Assembly (NCBI GenBank): GCA_964477085.1
Contig: CAYZDF010000027.1
Coordinates: 1-36,793 of the forward strand
DNA: 36,793 nt
Direction: 5' to 3'
Source: Dichloromethanomonas sp964477085
GTDB taxonomy: Bacteria > Bacillota > Desulfitobacteriia > Desulfitobacteriales > Syntrophobotulaceae
In this document: positions 23,861-32,368 of the stretch, piece by piece
How the letters are laid out: every line of letters starts with the position of its first letter
Position numbering within the stretch: the first letter of the stretch is position 1
Program-made: the position numbers and the translations under genes
Notes under the pieces: model-generated
What the model was told of the DNA's origin: nothing
The model's database searches: none
What the model saw: only the letters and a program-made list of their open reading frames with translations

Positions 23861-25195
23861 ATGTCCTACATCCAACAAGTAATGGATCAAACCATTAAGA
23901 GAAATCCATTCGAAACAGAGTTTCATCAGGCCGTGAAAGAAGTTCTTGAATCTCTCGAGCCGGTTATCCAGCAAAGACCACAATATGTTAAAGCTGGGAT
24001 CCTCGATAGAATCGTAGAGCCAGAACGTGTGATTATGTTCCGCGTTCCTTGGGTAGATGACAAAGGCAACGTACAGGTTAACCGCGGTTTCCGTGTGCAA
24101 TTCAACAGTGCTATTGGCCCTTATAAAGGTGGACTCCGTTTCCATCCATCCGTTTATCTTGGCATAATTAAATTTTTAGGTTTTGAGCAAATCTTTAAAA
24201 ACTCCCTGACCGGCCTCCCAATCGGTGGTGGTAAAGGTGGCAGTGACTTCGATCCTAAAGGCAAATCCGATAATGAAGTAATGAGATTCTGCCAAAGCTT
24301 CATGACCGAACTTTCCCGTCATATCGGTGCAGATACTGATGTCCCTGCCGGCGATATCGGTGTTGGTGGCAGAGAGATCGGCTATATGTTTGGTCAATAT
24401 AAAAAAGTAAGAAACCTCTATGAAGGCGTTCTTACCGGCAAAGGACTTACTTATGGTGGTAGCTTAGTTCGTACAGAAGCTACCGGCTATGGTCTGGTTT
24501 ACTTCATGGAAGAAGCACTTAAAGATCAAGGTAAAGGTTTTGATGGTGCTACCGTTGTTGTGTCTGGTTCCGGTAACGTCTCCATCTATGCTGTTGAAAA
24601 AGTACAGCAATTGGGTGGTAAAGTTGTTGCTGTCAGCGATTCCAACGGCTATATTTACGATAAGAATGGTATCGATCTCAAAGTCCTCAAACAACTCAAG
24701 GAAGTTGAAAGAAGAAGAATTAAAGATTACCTCGAGTTTTATCCAACTGCTGAGTATAAAGACGGATTCGAAGGAATCTGGACAATCCCATGTGATATCG
24801 CTCTACCATGCGCTACTCAGAATGAATTGGATGAGAATGCTGCTAAAACTCTGGTTGCTAATGGCTGCTATGCAGTTGGCGAAGGTGCTAATATGCCCTC
24901 TACTCCGGAAGCTGTAAAAGTATTCCATGCCAACAAAGTCCTCTTTGCGCCTGGCAAAGCAGCTAATGCTGGTGGTGTCGCAACTTCAGCTTTGGAAATG
25001 TCCCAAAACAGCATGAGATATTCCTGGACCTTTGAAGAAGTTGATGCTAAACTCAAAAACATCATGATCAACATCTACAGAAACTCCAGTGCTGCTGCTA
25101 AGGAATTTGGTTACGACGGTAATTTGGTTGTCGGTGCTAATATCGCTGGATTCTTAAAAGTAGCCGATACCATGTTAGCTCACGGTGTTGTGTAA
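23861..25195 (+). CDS. gdhA: Glutamate dehydrogenase, NADP-type
   Basis: 444 residues, the length of hexameric small-type (S50-I) glutamate dehydrogenases. It reductively aminates 2-oxoglutarate to glutamate. Seen: NRGFRVQFNSAIGPYKGGLRFHP and the catalytic-lysine segment LPIGGGKGGSDFDPKG. DVPAGDIGVGGREIGYMFGQYK, the Rossmann turn VSGSGNVSIYAVEK, and the closing ANAGGVATSALEMSQN follow. The segment VSDSNGYIYDKNGID after the second strand fits NADP-type enzymes, though cofactor choice is not proven by eye. The ATG is ten bases from GGGGGG. Transcribed alone, divergently from glutamate synthase, and ended by a strong terminator. One of only two plus-strand genes here. Confidence 0.95.
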   Translation: MSYIQQVMDQTIKRNPFETEFHQAVKEVLESLEPVIQQRPQYVKAGILDRIVEPERVIMFRVPWVDDKGNVQVNRGFRVQFNSAIGPYKGGLRFHPSVYLGIIKFLGFEQIFKNSLTGLPIGGGKGGSDFDPKGKSDNEVMRFCQSFMTELSRHIGADTDVPAGDIGVGGREIGYMFGQYKKVRNLYEGVLTGKGLTYGGSLVRTEATGYGLVYFMEEALKDQGKGFDGATVVVSGSGNVSIYAVEKVQQLGGKVVAVSDSNGYIYDKNGIDLKVLKQLKEVERRRIKDYLEFYPTAEYKDGFEGIWTIPCDIALPCATQNELDENAAKTLVANGCYAVGEGANMPSTPEAVKVFHANKVLFAPGKAANAGGVATSALEMSQNSMRYSWTFEEVDAKLKNIMINIYRNSSAAAKEFGYDGNLVVGANIAGFLKVADTMLAHGVV

Positions 25196-25264
25196 TTCCT
25201 TTATCCAAACTTTGTCCAGACTAAGATGAATTTGTCGGGATGAATAAAAAGTCAAAAGACACAT

Positions 25265-25310
25265 AAAAGGCTTGAGTTGGCCATCCCCACTCAAGCCTTT
25301 TCTTATTTTC
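25265..25310 (+). terminator. Intrinsic terminator of gdhA
   Basis: Perfect 13-bp stem AAAAGGCTTGAGT (25265-25277) / ACTCAAGCCTTTT (25289-25301) around an 11-base loop, followed by CTTATTTTC. It lies 70 bp beyond the gdhA stop. The rest of the gap to alanine racemase (to 25478) holds no gene I can support. Confidence 0.9.
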
Positions 25311-25478
25311 TTTAGTTGCAGCAAGCATTTGAGCTGTACCGTGACCATTTATTCCCTTCTGATATCTTAACGTTCATCCGCTGAACTCAGATACGCTTCT
25401 CTACTGCTTTTTGTCATCCATGATATCGGTCGCTTTATCACCATCCATGGCTTCAACAACTTTTCCTACTTATTTGCT

Positions 25479-26594
25479 CTAGTCTTCCACGTACACTCGC
25501 TTTACGCGCTTTGTAATTCCACAGACTATTTCGTAACTGATCGTATCACATCTCCTGGCTATATCATCCGAAGTGATAAGGTCATTTCCCTCTTTTCCGA
25601 TCAGGGTAACGACATCGCCCTCCTGAACCCCTTCAATACCCGTCACATCAATCATGGTTTGATCCATGCAGATCTTCCCGATGATCACAGCTCTTTTTCC
25701 CTTGATAAGCACTTCTCCTCCATTGGAAAGAGAACGTCGAAGTCCATCAGCATATCCTAAAGGCAAGGTAGCTACTCGGGTAGGTCCTATTGCAATAAAA
25801 GTCCTACCATAACCAACACTATGACCCTTATCGATTGTTTTAAGATGAGCAATGGTGGCTTTCAAAGACATTACAGGTTCAAATCTAATATCTTGACCTT
25901 TATGGCTTATTGGATTGAGCCCATAAAGGATGATCCCCGGCCGGCATATTTCATAATGGCTTTCCGGAAGTTGCATCAAAGCAGGTGAATTTGCTGCATG
26001 TCTCAGAGGAATCCTGATCCCCTCCGCACAAAGACGAGCATTGAGTTCATCGAAAGCCCGAAGCTGCTGATACGAATAGGTTAAATCAGGGCTATCAGCG
26101 GTCGACAGATGGGTATAGATCCCTTCCAGATACAAATTAGGAAGCTGTGCGATTTTAATAATATCATCTATAGCACTTTCTCTGAATCCTATTCGACCCA
26201 TCCCTGTATCGATCTTGATATGGAGCTTAGCAGTCTTATTTAACTGACGAGCCACTTTAGACAAAGCCTCGGCTTGAGTTACCTGAAAAACCTCAGGTAT
26301 GATATTCTCTCTTACCAAGATCTCGGAGTACTCAGGTAAGGTAGGACCAATAACCATTAGCGTAATATCAGGGAAGTGCTTTTTTAACTCCAGAGCTTCT
26401 TCCAGGAATGCAACGCCAAACCTGGTAATCCCTTCCCGCGTCAGGGCCCGGACAACTTCAACTGCACCATGTCCATAGGCATCAGCCTTCACGATGGGCA
26501 TGATCTCACTATCGGTTAATTTCTGAATCCTTTTTATATTGCGCTTGAGTGCCCCTAGATTGACCTCTGCCCAGACCGGACGGAAATAGTCCAT
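25479..26594 (-). CDS. alr: Alanine racemase
   Basis: 371-residue PLP enzyme interconverting L- and D-alanine for peptidoglycan. PLP-binding Lys36 is in IVKADAYGHG; the catalytic Tyr is in HSVGYGRTF. IDTGMGRIGF, CRPGIILYGLNP, ATLPLGYADG and GKICMDQTMIDVT are the usual conserved blocks. Normal length. GGAGG stands twelve bases before the ATG, slightly far. It follows the NAD(P)HX repair gene by 19 bp; with acpS upstream this is the common Firmicute acpS-nnr-alr arrangement. The antitoxin gene (ndoAI type) often found next in Firmicutes is not present. Confidence 0.96.
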   Translation of the reverse strand: MDYFRPVWAEVNLGALKRNIKRIQKLTDSEIMPIVKADAYGHGAVEVVRALTREGITRFGVAFLEEALELKKHFPDITLMVIGPTLPEYSEILVRENIIPEVFQVTQAEALSKVARQLNKTAKLHIKIDTGMGRIGFRESAIDDIIKIAQLPNLYLEGIYTHLSTADSPDLTYSYQQLRAFDELNARLCAEGIRIPLRHAANSPALMQLPESHYEICRPGIILYGLNPISHKGQDIRFEPVMSLKATIAHLKTIDKGHSVGYGRTFIAIGPTRVATLPLGYADGLRRSLSNGGEVLIKGKRAVIIGKICMDQTMIDVTGIEGVQEGDVVTLIGKEGNDLITSDDIARRCDTISYEIVCGITKRVKRVYVED

Positions 26595-26613
26595 ATATTT
26601 AAAACGCCTCCGC

Positions 26614-28185
26614 TTATTGACACTGTTCTATCTCTTTTCTAGCTTTTGGAAGATGGTCGGCCACCTCGGCGGCAGTGAATCCCGACGTTCCATAATTCTC
26701 TTTCAATAGATCGGCCGCCTTACCGTGAAGGTAAACACCCAAGCAAGCAGCTCCTAAGGGCGGAACGCCTTGGGCCACCCAGGACATAATACATCCTGTC
26801 AGGACATCTCCCGTTCCTCCGGCCCCTAAACCGGCATTCCCAGTGGTATTGATAAATACTCTGCCATCTGGGGATGCGACAATGGTTCCTGCACCTTTTA
26901 GCACGACAATCGCCCCCCACTCCAGGGCTTTGGCAATCGCTAATTTCATCCGGTTTTGCTGTACCTCCGTAATCGAGCACCCGCAAAGCCTGGCCATTTC
27001 CCCTGGATGAGGTGTAAGAATAAGCGTCCCTTTCCCTTTTCTCAAACATAAAAGATCAGGTTCCCTTGAAATGAGATTTAATGCATCGGCATCGAGTATT
27101 ACAGGGACATCTGTTTCCTTAAGTATATTCTTTAAAACCGAAAGAAATGATTCGGTTTGTTTTAATCCGGGCCCAACCGCACAAGCATTAGCTCCCTGTA
27201 TCCGTTCTTCAATGACCGTCCAAGCGTTGTCACTGAGCAACTCGTAATCTTTAGCCGGCCAAACGGTGGCTTCCATAACACCCAAATCAACGGTTTCCGC
27301 TATGGCCTCCGGTACAACGATCTGTAATAGCCCCGTTCCACACCTTTGGGCTGAACGCCCCGCTAAAATGACGGCACCACTCATACCAACTGAGCCTCCA
27401 ATCAGTACAGCCCTGCCATGCGTTCCTTTATGTCCTTGAGGATGTCTCACCGGAATTAAAGGCTTAATCACTTCGTCCGTCAATAGATAAGCAAACACTT
27501 TCTCTTCCGAGATAATGCTTTCCGGGATAGAGATTTGATCGATCACCAAACGCCCAGTATAGATGGGGCCTTCCCCCAGGAAGTGACCTAATTTAGCCAA
27601 TCCGAAAGAAACCGTGACATCTCCTTGAACAGCGATGTTATGAACCTTCCCAGTATCTGCTTCCAAGCCACTTGGGATATCAACACAGACCACGGGTAAC
27701 TCTGATTTATTAAGATCTTCGATGAACCCAACCATTAGCTCCGGTACTTGCCCTTTAAAACCAGTACCATATAACGCATCCACGGCAATCTGAGATTGCA
27801 TCAAGGACAATTTGAATAAGCGTATCTGTTTTTCGTCTTCTACCAGTACGATTTTGCCACTCATCTTCTGATAAAGTTCAAGATTCGTTTTTGCATCCCC
27901 AGTAAGGTCTACAGGGTTGGCAAAAAGGAAGGCGGTTACTTCCATTCCTAAAACGGTGAGGTGTCGGGCAATGGCCAAGCCATCTCCACCATTATTGCCC
28001 TTGCCCACCATAATGACGGCTTTAAGCCCCCTGAAACTCTTTTTTTCATTGATGATCAAGATATTCTTAATTTCTCTGACTACAGCCAGGGCAGCATTCT
28101 CCATGAGAACGATGCCTGGTATCCCAAAGTTGTTAATAGCGTTGGCATCAATGCTCCGCATCTGTCCTGCGCTTACAACACGCAT
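26614..28185 (-). CDS. nnr: Bifunctional NAD(P)HX epimerase/dehydratase
   Basis: 523 residues with two domains that repair damaged (hydrated) NADH and NADPH. The N-terminal YjeF_N/NnrE epimerase spans about 1-215 (VGKGNNGGDGLAIARHL, VDALYGTGF, VCVDIPSGLEADTG). The C-terminal NnrD ADP-dependent dehydratase spans about 230-520 (GRAVLIGGSVGMSGAVIL, LDADALNLI, LTPHPGEMARL, GLGAGGTGDVLTG). Both active-site regions look intact. The ATG is nine bases behind AGGAGG. Cytoplasmic housekeeping enzyme; it sits between acpS and alr as in many Firmicutes. Confidence 0.95.
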   Translation of the reverse strand: MRVVSAGQMRSIDANAINNFGIPGIVLMENAALAVVREIKNILIINEKKSFRGLKAVIMVGKGNNGGDGLAIARHLTVLGMEVTAFLFANPVDLTGDAKTNLELYQKMSGKIVLVEDEKQIRLFKLSLMQSQIAVDALYGTGFKGQVPELMVGFIEDLNKSELPVVCVDIPSGLEADTGKVHNIAVQGDVTVSFGLAKLGHFLGEGPIYTGRLVIDQISIPESIISEEKVFAYLLTDEVIKPLIPVRHPQGHKGTHGRAVLIGGSVGMSGAVILAGRSAQRCGTGLLQIVVPEAIAETVDLGVMEATVWPAKDYELLSDNAWTVIEERIQGANACAVGPGLKQTESFLSVLKNILKETDVPVILDADALNLISREPDLLCLRKGKGTLILTPHPGEMARLCGCSITEVQQNRMKLAIAKALEWGAIVVLKGAGTIVASPDGRVFINTTGNAGLGAGGTGDVLTGCIMSWVAQGVPPLGAACLGVYLHGKAADLLKENYGTSGFTAAEVADHLPKARKEIEQCQ

Positions 28186-28262
28186 ATGGGTATTCCTCCT
28201 CAGATTTTGTAGCGACGATTGATTCTCTCTTATTATAACTTACCCGTTCATCAATAACCATA

Positions 28263-28313
28263 AAAACCCCATAAATATATCCCCTTCTGATAACATCCGT
28301 TACCAAAGGGGAT
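28263..28313 (-). terminator. Probable terminator after acpS
   Basis: Minus strand: ATCCCCTT (28313-28306) pairs with AAGGGGAT (28286-28279), and the interior GTAAC/GTTAT lengthens the stem. It starts three bases beyond the acpS stop. The T-run (TTTTT at 28266-28262) is about twelve bases from the stem base, so it may act weakly and allow some read-through to nnr. Confidence 0.5.
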
Positions 28314-28315
28314 GG

Positions 28316-28672
28316 TCAGAACAATACTGCCATAGCAACCGCACTCTCTCTGCTGTGTGAGAGACTGACTCTCACGTTTCGTACACCTCTGATCTGGGCG
28401 ATTCTTTGAGCTCTCTCACTCAGGTAAACAACGGGTTCACCATATTCATTACTGATAATCTCCACATCATGCCAGGACAAACCCCGAAGACCCGTTCCCA
28501 AGGCTTTGAAAACAGCTTCTTTTCCAGCGAATCTAACTGCCAGAGAAGAGGTATTTTGCTCTTTCACTACATCTAACTCTTTGTCCGTAAAGAGCCTTTT
28601 CAAAAGACGGGGTTGCCTCTGGCAGGCAGAATCAAATCGCGATATTTCGATAATATCTATCCCAGGATACAT
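28316..28672 (-). CDS. acpS: Holo-[acyl-carrier-protein] synthase
   Basis: 118 residues, the standard AcpS length. It transfers 4'-phosphopantetheine from CoA to acyl carrier protein. The Mg-binding Asp6 is in PGIDIIEISRF and the Glu in RFAGKEAVFKALG; VSLSHSRESAVAMAV near the end is also conserved. The frame continues 18 codons upstream to 28726, but family length and GGAG ten bases before the ATG support 28672. A perfect TATAAT lies at 28740-28735 on the minus strand, though with a poor -35. First gene of the acpS-nnr-alr group. Confidence 0.93.
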   Translation of the reverse strand: MYPGIDIIEISRFDSACQRQPRLLKRLFTDKELDVVKEQNTSSLAVRFAGKEAVFKALGTGLRGLSWHDVEIISNEYGEPVVYLSERAQRIAQIRGVRNVRVSLSHSRESAVAMAVLF

Positions 28673-28803
28673 ATAGCATTGACTCCAATAAACATTTTCT
28701 AGAAACTTATTGTTATGTTTTACCACCCAACGTGATTATAATCTTTGGACAGAGCTATCATGGATAAAACCAATATTTTAAATTCGCTATTGAAAATAAC
28801 AGA

Positions 28804-30159
28804 TTACGATGCCTCTTGTCGGATAACCCTGGAATAGGGCAACCTCATACTTACGGTAGTCCCTTCCCCTGGTTCGCTTTGAATCTTCAGTCCGTATTCT
28901 TCACCATATAACCCTTGTAAACGGGCATGGACATTGGCAAGTCCTACTCCGTTCCCTGACCCAACACCCGGTAAGAGAACATCTTTTAGCCTCTCTTCTT
29001 CAATTCCCATTCCATCATCAATAATCTCGACAAGGAGTTCAATATCTCCGCTTTCGGATTCGATACGGTCTACTCGGATAAGGACTGTTCCGCTGGTCAA
29101 AAGCGGGGTAACACCATGTTTCACCGCATTTTCTACCAAGGGCTGAATACTTAATCTTGGTACTTCAGCATCTAACAAGTCTCGGGGAATTTCAGATCTG
29201 ATTTTCAATTTACGTCCAAATCTGGCCTTTTCTAGGACAAGATAGGTATTAACAAATTCCATCTCTTCTTTTACAGAGATAATTGTTCCTTTAGATTTTA
29301 GTGCCCGGCGGAAGAATTCTGCCAGATGGATAAGTAACCGTCTGGCACGATTCGGATTGGAACGACTGGTAGCGATAATGGTATTCATCACATTAAAAAA
29401 GAAATGAGGATTGATCTGGGCCTGAAGTGCGTCTAACTTCGCTTCGGTTACCAGGTTCGCCTGATGATCAAGTTCGGCAAGTTCAACTTGCAAACTTAGG
29501 ATCTGTCCCATTCCGATGGCTAATCTTATCAGGTCAGACGAAATCTTGCCATCCTTCGTCTCGTACAATTTAAAGGTTCCGACCACATTACCCCTACAAA
29601 CAAGAGGAACAATGACAGCCGCAGCCAGCGGACAATTACAGACATCCGATAGCGGACAGTTTAATTCCTGCTGGGTTTGTACAATTTTGTAATTATTGGT
29701 CCGAATAACCTCCCTGGTTGCTTCCGTCAGGATTTTATCACCAGGGTGATGCCGATCACAGCCGGCTCCGATATAAGCAAGCTGTTTTTCGCAATCCGTA
29801 ATCGAGACTGCTGCCACCTGAGCCATTTCAATAATAATTTTAGCAATCGCTTCTGCATTCTGTTCATTGAGTCCCCTCCTCAGGTAAGGAAGTGTCTCAT
29901 AAGCAATTTTAACACTCAAATCCGCTTGTCGAAGATGATGTTGAGGCTGGATCTTTTCTGACATCAGATAATAAATCCATATAAAGGCAATGGCATTAAG
30001 GATTAAAACCGAAATCCACCATACGGTATTATGCACAAGAAGCCCTATAATCAACTCTGCCACAATTAACAGAGCAATCAGGATTATCTTTTTACTACTC
30101 TGAAGTTTTGTTCTTCTAATTTCATTGCTTCCGTTAATTAGTTTACTTCCGTTTATCAT
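28804..30159 (-). CDS. LytS/YpdA-type sensor histidine kinase
   Basis: About 451 residues. Two transmembrane helices (roughly 25-65) replace the multi-span receptor domain of LytS. A GAF domain follows (about 100-225) containing NCPLSDVCNCPL, three closely spaced Cys. The His_kinase dimerisation motif QINPHFFFNVMNTI carries the phospho-acceptor His. The ATPase has VENAVKHGV (N box), DDGMGI (G1) and GVGLANVHARL (G2). The frame opens with ATG at 30171, but GGGGAGG lies within its first codons, so the ATG at 30159 is as likely. No LytTR response regulator is adjacent; the gene is an orphan kinase 39 bp after the BusR-like regulator. Confidence 0.85.
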   Translation of the reverse strand: MINGSKLINGSNEIRRTKLQSSKKIILIALLIVAELIIGLLVHNTVWWISVLILNAIAFIWIYYLMSEKIQPQHHLRQADLSVKIAYETLPYLRRGLNEQNAEAIAKIIIEMAQVAAVSITDCEKQLAYIGAGCDRHHPGDKILTEATREVIRTNNYKIVQTQQELNCPLSDVCNCPLAAAVIVPLVCRGNVVGTFKLYETKDGKISSDLIRLAIGMGQILSLQVELAELDHQANLVTEAKLDALQAQINPHFFFNVMNTIIATSRSNPNRARRLLIHLAEFFRRALKSKGTIISVKEEMEFVNTYLVLEKARFGRKLKIRSEIPRDLLDAEVPRLSIQPLVENAVKHGVTPLLTSGTVLIRVDRIESESGDIELLVEIIDDGMGIEEERLKDVLLPGVGSGNGVGLANVHARLQGLYGEEYGLKIQSEPGEGTTVSMRLPYSRVIRQEAS

Positions 30160-30198
30160 AGTCCTCCCCATTTTCTTTGAACTGATGCTATTTCTATG

Positions 30199-30801
30199 TT
30201 ACTTCAATAAAGACTCGACCTTTTCCCTACCTTCGACTGAACTTACAACCAGCAGAATATCCCCTTCTCTTAGGAGGAAGTCTGCCTCGGGGGAGAAATT
30301 CTCATTTCCGTTTCGAACCACGCCCACAACGGTGGCTCCGGTCATCTCTCTCACCTTGAGTTCTCTTAAAGTCTTGCCAACAGCTGCTGAATTCGCTTGA
30401 ACCTCGATCTCTGCGACATCATTCCATCTGGAAATAAAGCGATCAGCATATGTCGATACCTTATTAAGCAACGCATCGATCTGGCGGTCAATGTCCCGTC
30501 TTCTCTCCATTAATCCTTTAAGCTCTTCCATAAAGGCTTGAATTTCATTTTTTTGATTAAAGGAGCGCAAGAACTTCTCAGCTTGGGTTTTAGAATTTAC
30601 AATAATCCCGATTCCCTGCCTGACATCGACAACACCTTCACTTTGAAGGATAGCGATGGATCTGCGGATCGTTTCCGGTGATACATTAAATCTACCGGCT
30701 AAAGTTGATCTCCCATGAATTTTATCACCCTCATGGTATTCACCTAAGACGATGGAGTGTGCAATTTCGTTAGCGATCTCTTGATATCTTGCCTGTTCCA
30801 A
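30199..30801 (-). CDS. BusR-like GntR/RCK_C regulator (probable c-di-AMP sensor)
   Basis: 200 residues in the order seen in BusR: GntR-type winged HTH (1-70; GRSTLAGRFNVSPETIRRSIAILQSEGVV), coiled coil (about 78-120), then an RCK_C/TrkA_C domain (about 128-200; VGKTLRELKVREMTGATVVGVVRNG...LREGDILLVV). In lactic acid bacteria BusR binds c-di-AMP through RCK_C and represses osmolyte uptake. No Bus transporter is here; the divergent neighbour is the aminomutase gene, which may be its target. The start is TTG, eight bases after AAGG; an ATG is lacking. Ligand binding by this protein is inferred from the domain set only. Confidence 0.85.
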   Translation of the reverse strand: MEQARYQEIANEIAHSIVLGEYHEGDKIHGRSTLAGRFNVSPETIRRSIAILQSEGVVDVRQGIGIIVNSKTQAEKFLRSFNQKNEIQAFMEELKGLMERRRDIDRQIDALLNKVSTYADRFISRWNDVAEIEVQANSAAVGKTLRELKVREMTGATVVGVVRNGNENFSPEADFLLREGDILLVVSSVEGREKVESLLK

Positions 30802-30986
30802 GTTATATCCCTTACTTTCAACACAAAAATAATACGTACAGTCCTATTATTACCATATTACATAGGTTATCTATCGTATGCTACACCACAATTCTACAGT
30901 AGACCGAGAATTAAGACAATAACTGAACGTTTATAAACAAAAAAACTTTTTGCAATTTAATGACAATATTCCCTTTTTTAACCCTC

Positions 30987-31016
30987 TTGACTTCTGACAA
31001 CTTTGTATGTTAATAT
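30987..31016 (+). promoter_or_regulatory. Sigma-A promoter of the aminomutase gene
   Basis: TTGACT (30987-30992), 18-bp spacer, TAATAT (31011-31016). The predicted start near 31023 gives a leader of about 98 nt to the ATG at 31121, which has AGGAGG eight bases upstream. Confidence 0.65.
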
Positions 31017-31026
31017 TGGTTGGCAG

Positions 31027-31050
31027 TAGTATGCATTTATGCATATACTA
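31027..31050. promoter_or_regulatory. Imperfect palindrome at the aminomutase transcription start
   Basis: TAGTATGCAT (31027-31036), TT, ATGCATATACTA (31039-31050): the arms are inverted copies except for two inserted bases. It lies at the predicted transcription start, a position suited to repression, and is a candidate operator for the divergent BusR-like protein. The link to that protein is inference. Confidence 0.4.
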
Positions 31051-31120
31051 TTATTAAAGCATATTTAAACACTTATGACCATGTTTCCAGGGTTTTGTTT
31101 CATGAGAGGAGGTTTTGAAG

Positions 31121-32368
31121 ATGGCTGTAGAATATTCAAATCACAAAAAAGAACTGCGTCAGTACTCTCTTAAACGTGCAGATGAGCTAAAAAAGCATAT
31201 CAATCCTTATTTGAGCAGAGCCAAAGAGCTTCAGACAGGACTCAACCTATCTGATTTCTATGCTGCTCAAAAGGAAAGAATCCTCCATCATTTCAAAGCA
31301 ACCCAGGAAGATTGGGAAGACTGGCGTTGGCAAATGCGTCATCGAATCACTGAAGTTGATACCCTGGGTGAAATATTTGCTCTGACTGAAAGCCAAAAAG
31401 AAGAGATTACAAAAGTAGGCAAAATCTATCGCTGGGCAGTATCACCTTATTACCTGAGCCTGATGGATTTTAACAATCCTAATGACCCAATTGTCTTACA
31501 AGGTATTCCCAAAATTGATGAACTCCTGGATGAACAAGGTGAAGATGATCCCATGGGTGAAGCATTGACTTCTCCTGCTCCCTGTATTACCAGACGTTAT
31601 CCTGACCGACTGATTATCAATGTTACTAATATATGTGGCATGTATTGCCGTCACTGTCAGCGGCGCCGTAACATCGGCGAAACGGATGAGCATAAAAAAA
31701 GAGAAGATCTGGTCGCCGCCTTAGAATATATACGTTCAAATCCGGAAATCCGAGATGTACTGGTAACAGGCGGAGATGCCCTCCTCCTCAGTGATAGTAC
31801 GTTGGATTGGTTACTGGGTGAACTTCATCGTATCCCCCATGTTGAAATCAAGCGGATTGGGACCAGAGTTCCTGTTACGCTCCCTATGCGTATTACGGAT
31901 GAACTAACCAAGATCTTGGCGAAATATCCTCCCATCTATATCAACACACAATTTAACCATGCCAAAGAAGTGACGTATGAAGCCAAACAAGCTGCCGATC
32001 GATTGGTCTCCGCTGGTGTCATCCTTGGGAACCAGGCTGTTCTCCTGAAAGGAATCAATAATGACCCTGATGTCATGAAGAAAATGAATCAGGAATTGCT
32101 TAAGATCCGGGTACGACCTTACTATATCTTCCACGCTAAAAATGTAAAAGGAACGACCCATTTTATACCGTCCATTCACGAAGGGCTTAAAGTTATGGAA
32201 GCTTTACGGGGATTCACTTCTGGCCTTGCCGTTCCAACCTATATCATCAACGCCCCCAAAGGCGGAGGGAAAACACCTATTTTGCCCCAATACCTCCTCT
32301 CCCTGGACGATAACAAGGCAGTACTTCGTACTTGGGAAGGAAAGATCGTGCATTACGAAAATCATTAG
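31121..32368 (+). CDS. eam: Radical SAM glutamate 2,3-aminomutase
   Basis: 415 residues of the lysine 2,3-aminomutase family. It is a PLP- and [4Fe-4S]/SAM-dependent enzyme moving the amino group from C2 to C3. The cluster motif is C172-x3-C176-x2-C179 (CGMYCRHC) and PLP Lys384 is in GGGKTP. In the lysine enzyme Asp293 and Asp330 bind the substrate side-chain amine. Here the aligned residues are Lys340 (FHAKN) and Asn377 (IINAPKG), the pair reported for Clostridium difficile glutamate 2,3-aminomutase. The product would thus be beta-glutamate, a compatible solute. AGGAGG-TTTTGAAG-ATG sets the start. No AblB-type acetyltransferase, the partner in N-acetyl-beta-lysine synthesis, is adjacent. Confidence 0.88.
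   Translation: MAVEYSNHKKELRQYSLKRADELKKHINPYLSRAKELQTGLNLSDFYAAQKERILHHFKATQEDWEDWRWQMRHRITEVDTLGEIFALTESQKEEITKVGKIYRWAVSPYYLSLMDFNNPNDPIVLQGIPKIDELLDEQGEDDPMGEALTSPAPCITRRYPDRLIINVTNICGMYCRHCQRRRNIGETDEHKKREDLVAALEYIRSNPEIRDVLVTGGDALLLSDSTLDWLLGELHRIPHVEIKRIGTRVPVTLPMRITDELTKILAKYPPIYINTQFNHAKEVTYEAKQAADRLVSAGVILGNQAVLLKGINNDPDVMKKMNQELLKIRVRPYYIFHAKNVKGTTHFIPSIHEGLKVMEALRGFTSGLAVPTYIINAPKGGGKTPILPQYLLSLDDNKAVLRTWEGKIVHYENH

Larger units (their letters stand above)
30802..31120. other. Divergent regulatory region between BusR-like gene and aminomutase gene
   Basis: About 320 bp without a gene, separating two divergent starts. It contains the plus-strand promoter and the imperfect palindrome listed below. 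On the minus strand I see no strong sigma-A promoter for the regulator gene; CCTAT...ATAGG (30843-30866) is a loose inverted repeat. This is where a shared operator would be expected. Confidence 0.6.

Noticed and set aside
25316..25478. 15-codon minus-strand frame after alanine racemase (MDGDKATDIMDDKKQ)
   Set aside because: Too short, with only a weak ribosome binding site; might be a remnant but cannot be supported.
31022..31036. Sigma-54-like TGGCAG...TGCAT upstream of the aminomutase gene
   Set aside because: The distance between GG and GC is one base short, which normally abolishes sigma-54 recognition; a sigma-A promoter explains the gene better.
31121..32368. Lysine 2,3-aminomutase (kamA/ablA)
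   Set aside because: Both substrate-binding Asp residues are replaced by the Lys/Asn pair of glutamate 2,3-aminomutase, and no beta-lysine acetyltransferase is adjacent.
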